Part shown: positions 1 through 11,599 of the stretch, piece by piece | How positions within the stretch are numbered: position 1 is the first letter of the stretch | Layout: each line of letters starts with the position of its first letter | Source of the DNA: Tillus elongatus | Lineage: Eukaryota; Arthropoda; Insecta; Coleoptera; Cleridae | Direction: 5' to 3' | Assembly: GCA_964006375.1 (NCBI GenBank) | Contig: OZ023262.1 | Span: 88,544,154 to 88,608,153, forward strand | DNA: 64,000 bases | Program-made: the position numbers and the translations under genes | Notes under the pieces: generated by a model | The model's input: only the letters and a program-made list of their open reading frames with translations | The model's database searches: none | What the model was told of the DNA's origin: nothing

Positions 1-345
1 CCTCGGTGGCTCAGGGGTAAGAACGTGTGCCTCTGATCCGAAGAGTACTGGGTTCTATCCCAGGGTACTCCTTTCACTTCTTCAGTACAAACTGTAACAT
101 TAATCAACCGAGGTTCTGGCATTATATTTGAGCAAGTTAAATGTCTGCACGTTCCGCCCTTCGGAGGGGGCGTAAAGCCGTCGGTCCCGTGTCCATGCGA
201 TGTTGGGCACGTTAAAGATCTCCTTACAGAAAGGCAGGGGTTTGGCAAAATTTCCAGGATAGTGGGGTGAAACTGCTCCCTGGCGTCGGTAATTGGCCAA
301 AGTCGCGGAAATAGGCCGACGTTAAAGAAACAAAACACAAACACA
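1..345 (+). repeat. tRNA-derived SINE, near full length
   Basis: The first ~75 bases look like a tRNA: an A-box-like TGGCTCAGGGG near the start and a B-box-like GGTTCTATCCC near position 50, the internal RNA polymerase III promoter of a tRNA-derived SINE. The acceptor ends do not pair well, so this is not a working tRNA gene. A GC-richer body follows and ends in a CGTTAAAGAAACAAAACACAAAC-type tail near 345. A diverged copy of the same head and body lies on the minus strand at 42035-42405, which supports an interspersed family. The left end may be cut by the window edge. Confidence 0.7.
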
Positions 346-597
346 CACTATTTTCCATAAAGTGCAATGTTACAAAGAGACAAACTAGCAGATAATGCAA
401 TACAACATTGCTCCTTATAAAAAGAAACTGGTTTTATAATTATTAATTTAAATCAAACATAGTTTTATATGTATTTTGAATTGACTTCTATTGGGCTTTT
501 AAAAAATGTTGTTTTCATGTAATATTCTAAAACCCAATAAAAGCGTAATTCAAAAACTAAAAATACTATATACTATTTCAAAAAATACTACCTTTAT
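346..597. other. AT-rich spacer without a gene
   Basis: AT-rich sequence with short homopolymer runs. I see no ORF or RNA motif in it. Confidence 0.6.
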
Positions 598-727
598 TAT
601 TGAATTTTCTTAGAAAAAATTCACTAATGAGGAGATCCCGACTTTTGAATATTGAAAAAGTTTCTTTACATGAACGCGATCTAGGACCTCTAGAACCCAT
701 ATCCGGGGTCACTTTAAATTTGTATAT

Positions 728-820
<93 letters not shown>

Positions 821-1146
821 CCACACCGATAACTCAAAAAATAATAAACCGATTTTGATAAAATTTAGCATCTACCTTCCTTTTATGAGTAGATTGGATA
901 AGTTCGCTATCCAGAAAAATCCAACCAGGTTTTCTTGGAAAATGTTGAGTTTTCTTTCGGAAAACAAATCTCAAAAAATAGAAAAGCTATGGCAACCAAA
1001 TTTGGTACGCAAGTTTACAATCTTTAAAGTAAACTATATATCAAAATCTATATTTCTATGTTAAAAGAAAAAAAGTTATTAAAAAACAATTGGTGTCAGA
1101 TCATTTCTATGAAAATTCACTACCATACGCACTTGCGGCGTCCAGG
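598..1146 (-). repeat. ACGCA/hairpin family copy, reverse orientation
   Basis: It opens with the family's hairpin end (TTGAATTTTCTTAG/AAAAAATTCACTAA), continues through the block containing a reverse-complemented GACCCCGGATATGG, then a (TA)n array at 730-808 followed by TATG repeats, then the block ending in the inverted GGACGCAGCAAGTGCGT terminus near 1112-1146. Module order matches 51058-52038 read backwards. Open frames here are translations of TA repeats and the family body and are not genes. Confidence 0.75.
730..820. repeat. (TA)n microsatellite with TATG tail
   Basis: About 79 bp of uninterrupted TA dinucleotide, followed by three TATG units. Confidence 0.97.
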
Positions 1147-2711
1147 CTTCTTTGTTAAAGTGTAAGAAAAGATCAAGACATACAAATACTAAAGAAGGTG
1201 TTCAGACTGATTGCCATTTTCTGTCATACATTTATGACATATTTTCCTAATTCTGTCGTTCTGTCGGTCGGTCGGTCTGTCCGTTAGTAGGCGCAATGAT
1301 GTTTAAATGAATTGAGATATCAGCTTCAAATTCGGTATCCAGTTAGCACGCGACAAAGGAATGCTTTGAATTGTTTTTGGGTAAAATCGCTTAAGGAAGG
1401 TGGGGAATACAGGAGGGGTGATTTGGTAAAAGTATCAATTTTTTAATGTTGAAACTCGAGTAATATAACGTTTTAGAAGTTTACGGCTACAGTAATACGG
1501 GGATCTTCTTTGTGGTCAAGTCATGGACCCTGAATCCATTTCATCAGAGTGCCTTTCTGAGGAGAGTAGATTGTCACAGCTATGTGGAAGTTATGTTTCA
1601 ATTTGCAGCACTATTTTTGTTTGTAGTCAATTTTAAAAGGGTACTCTCATAGGCAAACCGATCGGCAATAGAGCTTGCACACGTTGCATGTCCTAGGGAT
1701 ACAGCTACTCGTTTCTTAAAATTTGCCACACTGTTACATGGGTACTGTTTGATTCCTGTACAATTTTCCGCGTACTACCTACAGGTTTCTTTCAATTTCA
1801 TTTAAGACAGCTTTCTCAACCAGCACAGTTCTTACAGTTGGGGGTCTTCCTATGACGACTCTTGACCTCCCTAAAATGCCTGAGTCCGAAATTCATCCGT
1901 GGATTCTTATAAAAGATCTTACACTAGGTAATGTACGTGGAAATGCAATGGCGGTCGTAAGGAGTATGCTATAACAGACAACTTAAACACTATAACTTAC
2001 CAACTCCAGAACCTAACAGCTAGTCACAACAATTACCATTTACCATACATTACAAACACTTTACATATAACCGTTGTCCACAAAGATAAAATAAAGTACA
2101 ACAGCTCACAATAAAATCTGCAGACAAAAATGGGAAAGTAGCATAGCAAAAAAAAAACGTTCGAAGTCGGGTTTATAAGAGTATAAGATGGAAACTCCAC
2201 ATTCAAATATTGAAAAATACGCAAATTTACGATGATCAAAACTATAAACTTGGCCTAATGAACTCTGAATATATTATAACACATTCAAGTGTTACCTAAG
2301 TCGATAAAATGAAAGGCAGAAATTGCTTTTTAAAGAACTGGACATTTTTGAAAATATTCAAATCGACCCGTGGAGGTGGCAGTGATTACATATTGCCAAC
2401 ACAGATAGGTTAAAGAACCTATATTTTAAACATTTGTACCATCCAGTAAATATCCCAGCGGCGGGGAATGTTTCAATCTGTCTAATTGTATGATTAATTT
2501 TAAATCTTCCGGCCCTTTGCGCACAGCATATGATTGTTAACTAATAATACGTGACTGCATCAGTTTAGTTTAGATTCTGTGTTAACCTTATGCGAATTCC
2601 ATGTGTTTCTGAAAGTCAAACTTTCGTTTATTTCCAGAAGCCGCTACTGCAAGTATATTTACGATCGGCGAATTCATCATCAGGCTATCTCCTATAAGAT
2701 ACCAGTAACTA
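1147..2711. other. Unannotated region, no supported gene
   Basis: Mostly unique-looking sequence. It contains a short GTCG/GTCT-rich simple repeat near 1250-1283. ORFs are short and lack recognisable motifs. The last few hundred bases may be 5' sequence of the LINE that follows, but I cannot show that. Confidence 0.5.
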
Positions 2712-3409
2712 AATGTAACATATCCTTTTCGAATATATGTGGCCTAAATTCTAATCTGAACTGCGTCCACCATTTCCTCTAGACTAACAGGCGCCAACTC
2801 ATCTTCCTCTCCGAAATTCAAGTCAGTGCCAAAAGAGTCACTAATCACCTTAATTTCCCGGGGTATGAGCTCCTTACTTCCTTTAGATTGCATGGAGCCG
2901 TGTGCGCATACGTCCGTAGCAATTTACCCTGCACCAGACTCCCCAAGTTAGAATCTGGAAGAAAACACATACTATGGATAAAAATCTCTCTCAGCGCTGC
3001 CACTAAATTCATCTGTTGCATTTACTGGTCACCTTCTGACCACAACTTTGTCCAGCTCTCTGACCACCTTTCTGAAAAAAACGACCATCTGATTTCTGAA
3101 TATCCTTCCTCCGAGGTCACTATTCTTGGTGACTTCAATGTCCATAATAAGGAATGGCTAGGATCTTCAAAAACCGATACACAAGAAAGAGCAGCGGTGG
3201 CCTTTGCAGTCAGCAATTCTTTGGCCAATATTGTTCAGCAACCTACTTACTCTCCTCGTATCCCAACACACAACTCAAATCCCTTGGATCTCCTTCTTAC
3301 TACAAAACCTGAGTGCTATAAGATATCAGTCACCGTCCCCCTTGGTCGCTCAGACTACGGCATGGTCACTGCTTCCTGTGCAATGCAACCAGCGGTCACA
3401 CAGACCTGA
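2712..3409 (+). pseudogene. LINE endonuclease domain, broken
   Basis: In the element-encoded protein this endonuclease nicks target DNA to prime reverse transcription. The frame 2712-2780 gives NISFSNICGLNSN, the usual N-terminal strand, then a stop; the frame resumes upstream of 2888. Visible motifs are LSEIQ (catalytic Glu region), CCIYWSPSD, ILGDFNVHN (catalytic Asp/Asn) and a degenerate C-terminal GRSDYGM where SDH is expected, so the terminal His is replaced by Tyr. At least one in-frame stop plus that substitution makes it non-functional. Confidence 0.75.
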
Positions 3410-3950
3410 CACCCACGTATCGTTTGGCAATACAAATCCGCAAACTGGGACGAAATGCGGGATTACTTTTCCTCATTTCCATGGGCGTCTATCTACTTAT
3501 CTCATCCTGACCCCTCTGATATCTCACCGAAATTATCCAAGCTGGCATGGAATTATTTATTCCACGTACACAGAAAATTTCTTTAGCCACTCAAAAGCCC
3601 TGGTTCTCTAAATCCTGTGACAAGGCCAGACTTGAAAAGGTCAAAGCTCACAAAACGCTTCTACACAATCCCAGTCAAGAAAATCGTCAAGCATTTAACG
3701 ACGCAAGAAACCACTATGTCCGCATTCTTTCTGAGGCAATAAACTAGTTTAATAACCACATCAAAAACAAACTCCTCTTAAGCTCCAACGGCGGCAAACC
3801 CTTCTGGACTCTTGCTAAATCTATTGGGAATAATTTCTGCAAAAGCACGTTCCCACCTCTTGTCTCAGGGGATGAAATAGTTTCTACCGCCCTGGGCAAA
3901 GCTGAACTTTTTGCCTCGTTGTTCGCCGGCAATTCTACTCTCAACCCAGC
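3410..3950 (+). pseudogene. LINE linker between endonuclease and RT, broken
   Basis: Short overlapping reading frames (3547-3747 and neighbours) carry fragments such as PWFSKSCDKARLEKVKAHK and AFNDARNHYVRIL, the Lys/Arg-rich linker that normally joins endonuclease and RT in these LINEs. Stops and frame shifts separate them. No independent gene is implied. Confidence 0.6.
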
Positions 3951-5573
3951 TCCAAATGTTCAACCACCAACAATCCCCAATGTCGCGCATAAAATGACGG
4001 ATATCATTTTCAAAACTAAAAAGGTACGAAAGATGCTCTCTTCTCTTAATACTAGGAAAGCCTCTGGCCATGACGAGATTCCAGCAATTGTTCTCAAAAA
4101 ATGCGCACCAGAACTTGCTCTTCTTGACTCGTCTGTTTCAGATATCTTACAATAAAGGCATATTCCCTAGTAACTGGAAAACTGCTCGACTACAACCCAT
4201 CCCCAAGAAGGAATCCAAAGCGCTTTCTAGCAACTACAGGCCTATTTATCTCCTTTCAGTTGTTTCTAAAGTGATGGAAAAGTATATAAGCAACGAATTA
4301 CTAAAATTTCTTGAAAAACGCAGTCTAATCCACGACATGCAGTATGAATTCCGTCAGCGCAGATCGACTGCCGACCTCCTCTCCTTTGTCATCCATTCTT
4401 GGAACACGTCTATGGAACTACACAGTGAATCCCAGATTGTTGCTCTAGACATATCCAAAGCATTCGACCAGGTCTGGCATGCAGCGCTGCTTAATAAACT
4501 TCTGGCCTATGGCCTACCACCAAAACTTTGTACCTGGACAGCAAATTTCCTCTCCAACAGGAGCATTTTTGCTGTTTTGGATGGCCATTCATCTAAACTG
4601 TATCCAATTAATGCAGGAGTTCCTCAAGGTTCAGCTTTAGCCCCTACTTTGTTTCTTCTCCACATCAATGACCTCCTCTCTAGCACATCCAACTCAGTTC
4701 ACAGTTACGCGGACGACAGGATCCTCCACTCAAATATACAATATTCTAAGCCTGTCTCTTTAGCCCAACTAGATGAGGATCGCAGACACATGGAGGGTTC
4801 TGTCTCCGTGGATCCCAAAAAAATATTAGACTGGGGAAGTAGAAATCTTGTACAATTCAACCCCACCAAATCTCAGTCTTGCTTTCTTTCTCATAAGAGA
4901 TACACCAGCCCTAGACCCATCACAATGAACAACCAAGTTATTCAAAGTAATGAGTCCTTTTCTCTTGTTGGCATTTCCGTGGATCGAAATCTTAATTGTC
5001 ACCAACATGTCACATCAATTGCAGAAGCGACTGCTAAGACATTAGGTTTCCTCTTCCGGGCTCGCAAATACTTTTCACCAGCTAATCTCTATACCTTATA
5101 CACTTCACAAATAAGGCCAAACCTCGAATACTGCACCCACATCTGGGGTGCAGCTGCCGCTTCTACACTCGCTATCCTGGACTCCATTCAAAAGAGAGCT
5201 ATACGTCTCATTGGTGAATCTACCCTCACCCAAAGGCTGCCATCCCTTGCTCACCGACGTGCCGTTGGTGACCTCTCTCTCTCTCTTTGATAGATATCTG
5301 CACGAGCACTGCTCAGAAGAGCTTTCCTTCATAGTTCCCCCACCTGCTGCCCTCAACAGATCTACCAGGGGAACAGAGCGAATGCACCCTTTTACTGTCC
5401 AGGTCACCAGACATAGAACATCTTGTTTTGCCCGCTCTTTTGTCCCGAGGACTTCCAAGTTGTGGAATTCCTTGCCGGCACATGTTTTTCCTTCTCATCC
5501 AAACCTCCAAACCTTCAAGTCCAGAATTAACAAGTTGCCTCTTTCCTCCTTGTCAATACCGACGGTACGATAG
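3919..5573 (+). pseudogene. LINE reverse transcriptase and C-terminal region, frameshifted
   Basis: RNA-dependent DNA polymerase of the LINE. Frame 3919-4155 holds the finger start (RKASGHDEIPAIVLKK); a frame shift near 4150 moves the rest into the 4070-5290 frame with NYRPIYLLSVVSKVMEKYI, ALDISKAFDQVWH (motif A Asp), GVPQGSALAPTLFLLHIND (motif B) and SYADDRILHS (motif C). A second shift near 5285 moves the C-terminal segment into 5148-5573. The polymerase Asp residues are present, but two frame shifts break the protein. Confidence 0.85.
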
Positions 5574-5620
5574 TATTTAGGCAAAGCCCTCGTGTTGTGT
5601 TGTTGAAATTTAAAAAAAAA

Positions 5621-6060
5621 CATAACACTAAAGCGCGAAAATGATTCACTATGTTATTTCTCAGTGTTTAGAATCGGTATTACGCCAAACTGTTGCAGTG
5701 TGTGCATCACAAATAAATATTTGCCTGCAAAAGACGTACGCTATTCATAACATGATAAACACACAGTGGGATATGGCTGTGCCTGTTCAACATAATAAAT
5801 ATAAGCTGCAAATTTATTTGCCTTAATCTCGTCATTTTAAAATTACTGGGTGCACAAGCCAAGTTGTGGGCAATTTTCTAGCATAAATTAATATTCTCCA
5901 GGTAAGTCATCTATTGCCAATTCCTATAAACTGTTTATTTAAGCAAATGTGAAAGTACACAAATTTATATATTAACAATTTAGTTAATCATATCTTTGCA
6001 CCAATACTAAATTTGAGCTCTGTATTTATTCCATATACAAAAACAAAATAAAGAAAAACT
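5621..6060. other. Spacer without a gene
   Basis: AT-rich sequence; a 61-codon frame at 5641-5826 has no recognisable motif and is probably chance. Confidence 0.5.
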
Positions 6061-7067
6061 CTGGACGCACCAAGTGCGTTATGGTAGTGAATTTTCATAA
6101 AACTATTTTTTAATAGCAATAATGTGTGTTTTTTTAAGAAAGCAGGCATCAAATTTGGTTACCAGTATAATCTATATAGTAAAAACAATGTGCCACGTTT
6201 CATCAAAATAACTTTATTGCTTGAAAATGTACAAAAATTTCCGAAAGTAAACTTAAAGTGTTCCCGAAAAAACTCGTTACTTGGTCAACCTTAGAGGTTA
6301 ATAGCAAATTGAGCTATTCAAATATTAAGCATTTGATCAAAATTCGCTACCATAACGCACTTACTGCGTCCAGAATTTTTTTTCTTACAAACATGCAAGA
6401 TATTTCGATGGAAAATGCAAAAATGTAATAACATAAGGCGTGTTTGATTAAAAAAAAAAAGAAAATTTGTATCACCAACGACTTATGGGCCACGCTGTGA
6501 TTGTAGAACTAATTTTTTAAGATGTAGCTCAAGACACCCTATAATTAATACATACATTTTTTTTCATATCTTGTATAATAACAGATATATTAAGCTTTAT
6601 TGATTTTTTTACGAAAATTCTACAAAAATTATATACCATTAAACGATAAACTCTGTAGCTAAGACTACTGCCAAGCGTCAGAGAAGGGGTCTATTTGAAA
6701 TGAATTTTCTGGAAATATTTTATTAAAATGAAGGAGAATGACGGTTGAAATTAAGACTTCATGGTTTGACGTTTTGTGGAAAACCCCAATTTATTTTTCT
6801 TTAAATGCCTATAACTTTTTTGTCTTTTGACCTACAAAGCTAAATTTTGGTAGGTGGCTTACCTATTAGGATGTAAATCCGCGTACTAAATGCCCTTACT
6901 TTGTTAATTCCGGAGATATAAATTTTTTTCGAAAGAAAACACAAAATTTTCCGGGAAAACCTGAACCAATTTTCCTGGCTAACAAACTTGTCCAAGCCAT
7001 TTGCAAAAGGATTTTTTCACCAAATTTAATCAAAATCGGCCCATTATTTTTTGAGTTATCGGTGTGA

Positions 7068-7164
<97 letters not shown>

Positions 7165-7283
7165 TTGACCCCGGATATGTGTTCTGGGGGGCCTAATTAG
7201 CGCTCATTTGAAGAAATTTTTTCAAAATTCAAAAGTCGGGATCTCCTCATTAGTGAATTTTTTTTAAGAAAATTCACTAAAAT
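6061..7283 (+). repeat. ACGCA/hairpin family, long copy
   Basis: Begins TGGACGCACCAAGTGCGTTA at 6061. A reversed copy of that terminus lies at about 6347-6375, so 6061-6375 looks like a unit with ~36 bp inverted ends. It continues through a shared block with GACACCC and TCTGTAGCTAAGACTACTGCC motifs, then GAGTTATCGGTGTGATAC, a (TA)n array at 7071-7158, the GACCCCGGATATGTG block, and the terminal hairpin TAGTGAATTTTTTTTAAG/AAAATTCACTA at 7247-7281. Module order is the same in 42890-44058. Confidence 0.8.
7071..7158. repeat. (TA)n microsatellite
   Basis: About 88 bp of TA dinucleotide inside the family copy 6061-7283. Confidence 0.97.
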
Positions 7284-7935
7284 GTTGCCGCAATTTCAGG
7301 CCGTAACATTACTTATTTCATTAGCACAAGCTAACAGTAAATTTTATTAAAAGTGAAATCAGTGACATCTAAATTTAAAGGATATATGTTTTATTTACCT
7401 AAAGTGTGTTGAAGAATCGCTTGTCTTTATTAGAAACCGTCTCTTTTTGCTTTTTCCAGAATAATAAACGAGACGTCGCTTTAAAATTACTGGATACTCT
7501 AGTAATTGTATCAAGTTGAAACATAAAAGTCAGGAGAAATGCAAAGAATGTTGTTAATAAAATAAGCAAAATTAGCCACATTCCATTTTATCCGGTACAT
7601 AAAATCGTATTACGTCTGGAAATGTTGCATAGTCGTCGGACGTCTAGTTAGATGCTTGAAATTGTGTACTGTAATTTATATCACTGTAGGAGTTATTCAC
7701 CTCGATCATTTCTTCAGTGCACTGAACCTTGCTTAGGCAGATTTCTTTTATTCTGAAGTGAATTATGCCAAGCATCTTATGGCGACTTATATAAAAAATA
7801 GTAAGGACTAAGCTGCTACTTGAAACCGTTACACTATTATACATAAATACGATAATATAAAGTCGGTTATTTGCGTAGTACACAGTGTGACTTTAAACAA
7901 TCTGTACTTTAGAAAACATAAAACAAATCAAAAAG
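7284..7935. other. Unique island between repeat copies
   Basis: About 650 bp without an obvious transposon motif. The minus strand carries two small ORFs, 7644-7883 and 7399-7581. The second encodes 60 residues with a strongly hydrophobic N-terminus (MWLILLILLTTFFAFLLTF), compatible with a signal anchor, and stops right before a GTAAAT that looks like a splice donor. No family is recognised; function unknown. Confidence 0.4.
7399..7581 (-). CDS. Small ORF with N-terminal membrane segment, hypothetical
   Basis: Sixty codons beginning MWLILLILL, with one predicted transmembrane or signal-anchor helix at about residues 3-23 and a basic, polar C-terminal half (FWKKQKETVSNKDKRFF). It sits alone in a repeat-free island. 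No homologue is recognised. It may be a chance ORF, or a first exon of a membrane-anchored protein; the adjoining AG/GTAAAT is the only splice-like evidence, and the in-frame TAG just before it argues against continuation. Confidence 0.2.
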   Translation of the reverse strand: MWLILLILLTTFFAFLLTFMFQLDTITRVSSNFKATSRLLFWKKQKETVSNKDKRFFNTL

Positions 7936-8879
7936 TTTGGACGCAGCAAGTTCGTTATGGAAGTGAATTTTCATAAAAATGTTTTAAGTAGCAAATATGT
8001 TAATGCGAGGAGGCATCAATTTGGTCACCGGTGTAACCTATGTAGTAGAAACAATGTACCATATTTTATCAAAATAACTTGTCTGAAAATGTACACAAAT
8101 TTTCCGAATATAAACTTCAATGTTTCCTAAAAAAATTGTTTCGTAAGCGACGAACCTTAGGTTAATAGCAAATTGAGTTATGGAATTTTGAAGCATTTAA
8201 TGAAAATTCGCTACCAAAACGCACTACTTCGTCCAGACTTTTTTTTAAACATGCATCATATTTCTATTAAAAATGCAAAAATGCAATAAGGAATGTTAAA
8301 AAAATGGGCCACTCTGTGATTGTCAAAATAATTTCATAATATGCAGCTCAAGACACCCTATAAGTAAAGTATAATTTTTTTCTCGTATCTTGCATAATAA
8401 CAATTGTATTGAGCTTTACCGTAGAAATGCGTCACCCTGTTTATATGTAAACAGAAAGTAAACTCGGCTATGGATTCTAGGGACCTAGTTTGGGCTCATT
8501 TGAAGAGACCTTTTTAGAATTCAAAAGCCGCACTCTCCTCCTTGACGAATTTTTTTCTACGAAAATTATCTAAAACTTATAGACTGTTAAACTATGAACT
8601 TAACTAAAACTACTGCCAAAGCATCAGAGAAAGTGTCTATTTGGAATGAATTTGCTGGAAATATTTTATTGAAATTAAGGGCAATGATGGTTGACGCTGA
8701 AACTTAAGGGTTTTCACTCTTTGCATAATTCGTATTTCTTTCAGGGTCTTTGCCTAAATGTTGCCAATTTTGACGTTTCAAATGGCGATTTTTTACGTTT
8801 TGAGCAAAACCCTTTTGATTAATGGCTCCAACTTTTTTGTCTTTAAACTTACAGACCTAAATTTTGGTAAATGGTTCAC

Positions 8880-8957
<78 letters not shown>
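7936..8957 (+). repeat. ACGCA/hairpin family, rearranged copy
   Basis: Starts TTGGACGCAGCAAGTTCGTTA at 7936; the reversed terminus (AATTCGCTACCAAAACGCAC) is at about 8205-8250. A degenerate hairpin (GACGAATTTTTTTCTACG/AAAATTATC) follows near 8547-8580, and a (TA)n array at 8883-8957 ends the recognisable part. The block after the array is missing or replaced. Confidence 0.7.
8883..8957. repeat. (TA)n microsatellite
   Basis: About 75 bp of TA dinucleotide. Confidence 0.97.
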
Positions 8958-8960
<3 letters not shown>

Positions 8961-9071
8961 TAATACAAGCACTTGTGAAGCCACGGGAAAAGTCTACGAC
9001 TGTATTAAATATGAAACGGTTTCACTAAGTTAGGGCGAGAACAAGCAAAAAGATATGCTATTCAAATTAAA

Positions 9072-9500
9072 TTAAGTCTCAAATTTTCATCTCCTCTTTA
9101 TCAAATTATTTTTTACACGAAAACTCGCTAAAAAATCATCGTAATAACAACAATCTGTTTAGATAACGGCAAAATGAAATGAAAGTTAAAAGAAAATTGG
9201 TAAAAAGTAAAGTCACTAACTAGGATTAGAACCCGTCACGTAGAATTCCATTATCCGATGTACCCGGCTCAAATTTTTATCTCCTCTTTGTCAAATTATT
9301 TTTTACACAAAAACTCGCTAAAAAATCATCGTAATAACAACAATCTGATTAGATAACGGCAAAGTGAAATGAGAGTTAAAAGAAAATTGGTAAAAAGTTA
9401 AGTCACTAACTAGGATTAGAACCCGTCGCGTAGGATCCCATTATCCAATGTACACGGCTCAGCCCACTTAGCTACTCTCGACATGTATGTACTAGCAGGT
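9072..9500 (-). repeat. Two tandem copies of a tRNA-derived SINE
   Basis: Two ~200 bp units, 9072-9271 and 9272-9475, are nearly identical. Read on the minus strand each has a B-box (GGTTCTAATCC, from GGATTAGAACCC on the plus strand); the second unit also keeps an A-box-like TAGCTAAGTGG near 9470. Both units end with a piece of the family hairpin (ACACAAAAACTCGCTAAAAAAT), so the SINE plus part of its neighbour was duplicated head to tail. A diverged relative is at 24340-24480. Confidence 0.7.
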
Positions 9501-9739
9501 ATATTCCGTAGTACACATTAATTGTCTTTAATATTTACATAAAACAATTTTGGTTTACAATGGCGGTTTTGCTCATATTTTAATAAAATCAAGGAAAATA
9601 ACGACTTAAACACATATCTATGAGCTTGTTAGTCATTTCTTATCGTATTTTTCACTTACATTTGTACTCCTACCATAATTATCAATTTTGAGGTTTGAAC
9701 TTCCTTGAATCAGATTTAATTAATTAAAAATTAATTTAC

Positions 9740-9983
9740 CTCTAACTGTTTTGTCATTCAACATAAAGGCCTGAATTTTTGTACATATGATACCCTTTGG
9801 GACACAAACCCGCGTACCAAATTTGGTTGCCCTTGCTTTGTTATTCCCGAAGATATAATTTTTTTCGAAAGAGTTTTCCCTGGAAAACCTGGGCCGATTT
9901 TCCTGACTAAATAACTTGCAAAAGGAAGGTACTTACAAAATTTTATCAAAATCGGCACATATTTTTGAATTATCGGTGTGATT

Positions 9984-10072
<89 letters not shown>

Positions 10073-10205
10073 CATATATTAATTTAAACTGACCCTGGCT
10101 ATGGGTTTTAGGGGGCCTAGTTCGCGCTCATTTAAAGAATTATTTTCAAAATTCAAAAGTCGGGATCTCGTCATTAGTTAATTTTTTTTAAAGAAAATTC
10201 ACTAA
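9740..10205 (+). repeat. ACGCA/hairpin family, 5'-truncated copy
   Basis: Carries the CCTGGGCCGATTTTCCTGAC block, the ATTATCGGTGTGATTC motif, a (TA)n array at 9985-10071, the GACCCTGGCTATGG block and the hairpin TTAGTTAATTTTTTTTAAAG/AAAATTCACTA at 10170-10205. The ACGCA terminus is missing upstream. Confidence 0.75.
9985..10071. repeat. (TA)n microsatellite
   Basis: About 87 bp of TA dinucleotide. Confidence 0.97.
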
Positions 10206-11164
10206 AAATAGTCCTGATGCAGACAGTACGTTATGGTAGCGCATTTTCATTAAGATATTCAAATCACCCAAAATAGGAAAGTAATTAGTTTTTTGGGCTC
10301 CCCTATGGATCTGGGGGCAAGCTAAAAGAATGGGACCTCAAAGTCCTGCCTAAGAGTAAGAGGCCACTAATTGGAGTCAAACACTAGTGTGCGTCCGGTT
10401 CAGACGACGCTTGGAGAAAGGCAGATATTTCTGCGGAGTGATAAACATCATGATTCTAAAACTTCCACTGTGGGCTTCGAAATGGACAATTGGCTTCGCT
10501 TGATTTTTACTTGGGAGCGCGATTCCAGATGATACCGCCTTGTGTTAAGCACTGGCGGATGTCTGGGGTCCAAACGACCCATAAGGGGTTGCGATCTCTG
10601 GGTAGTGGTATACACCCGAACCTTGAGGACCCCACTGTGTGCTGCGTACATACATTTGTATACAAATTTGCCATTTTCAGATAACAGATCACCCACAGTC
10701 AATATGATAACAGACTTACAAACAGACAGTTATGTTGACAATCGTCCTCGACTGTTTGGAAGCATGCCATACTGATAGTAAGAAATATATTTCCATAACT
10801 TGAAATACACTGTTTTTTTTTGTAAGTTTAAAACCGCCAAAAATAGGTATAACTTAATTGGTATTTTAGATAGAAAGTCAATTGATCTTGCTGTTCTCAT
10901 TATAAAATACAGAATGTTCTACTTAAAAATCTCGCATTACCTGCGATATGTTCTACCAAACGCCAATTGTTTGTAGACACACTGTATGCAATAATTGGAT
11001 TTTCATCACATGTCGTCATATAGCCATCTATAGCAGCAGCCAAAAACTCAGACCCCCACCTATGCTGGTTAATTTTTATCTCCTTAAAGCTCAAGATTGG
11101 TGGAAGATTATAATATAAAAGACTTTAAAAATGTTCCGGGGAATCTGAAAATACTACAATATAT
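10206..11164. other. GC-richer unclassified segment
   Basis: Begins with a degenerate ACGCA terminus (GATGCAGACAGTACGTTATGG, about 10212-10250). The part 10290-10700 is clearly more GC-rich than its surroundings and keeps short frames open on both strands, which suggests a fragment of a coding or 5' leader region from some retroelement. No motif is recognised. Confidence 0.4.
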
Positions 11165-11350
11165 AGGCCGTCTCATTTGAAAAAACAAAGTTGGTATCTG
11201 GCAAGGCTAAATGTGGCAACGCCGCAGTGTCTAAAGTATTTTCAGAATAAACACCATGACCACTTATATAAACACAACTTAAATTTCAGATTTGTATCAT
11301 TCCTCGTTCACCATATACTTCTAATACGGTATCGAGATTGGCCCAACCTG
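11165..11350. repeat. Small MITE-like element, copy 1
   Basis: A ~186 bp unit ending GGCCCAACCTGTA. An inverted copy of the same sequence lies at 19532-19710. Ends resemble the CAGGCTGGGCC type of mariner-like inverted repeat and the flanks read TA, consistent with a non-autonomous mariner derivative. Terminal repeats are imperfect. Confidence 0.5.
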
Positions 11351-11369
11351 TATATATAACAAAAATGTA

Positions 11370-11515
11370 GAGACGCAGCAAGTGCGTTATAGTAGTGAAT
11401 TTTCGTAAGAATTGTACACCATTATTACATTGAAGATCTATTTTAGAGGTCCTAGTACGCGCACGTTTGAAAAATTCTTTCGAAAGTATTACCATCCATA
11501 TCTCTCTATTATCAA
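11370..11515 (+). repeat. ACGCA/hairpin family, short variant without TA array
   Basis: Starts GAGACGCAGCAAGTGCGTTA and runs directly into TTTTAGAGGTCCTAGTACGCG and ATATCTCTCTATTATC, skipping the middle of the family and the microsatellite. A similar short version is at 40141-40322. Confidence 0.6.
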
Positions 11516-11599
11516 AAAAAATCTTGTGTTCTAACTCCTTTTAGAAGAATGCACAAAACTCATTTTTTTATGAAGCTAAAAAATTAAATTTTGCTGTAT

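Larger units (their letters stand above)
2712..5620 (+). mobile_element. Jockey-like non-LTR retrotransposon (LINE), decayed
   Basis: A LINE with an apurinic-type endonuclease region followed by a reverse transcriptase region, several frame breaks, and an A-rich 3' tail (TTGAAATTTAAAAAAAAAC) ending near 5620. Two 5'-truncated relatives share its 3' half: 59532-60854 (minus, very similar) and 26558-27312 (minus, shorter). Shared 3' ends with variable 5' truncation are the mark of target-primed reverse transcription. No ORF1 could be recognised upstream. The Jockey-group placement rests on the general look of the RT and is inference. Confidence 0.85.

Noticed and set aside
1..75. Functional tRNA gene
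   Set aside because: Promoter boxes are present, but acceptor ends do not pair and the sequence continues into a SINE body that recurs at 42035-42405.
578..1064. Overlapping ORFs with long (YI)n or (IY)n tracts, here and at every other (TA)n array
   Set aside because: They are translations of the TA microsatellite, open in several frames on both strands; no real protein.
3022..3228. Antisense ORFs across the LINEs (for example 3022-3228, 4826-5008, 60150-60332)
   Set aside because: Shadows of the LINE coding frames on the opposite strand.
10490..10702. Overlapping ORFs on both strands in the GC-richer segment
   Set aside because: No frame shows a known motif, and GC-rich sequence keeps frames open by chance; kept only as an unclassified segment.
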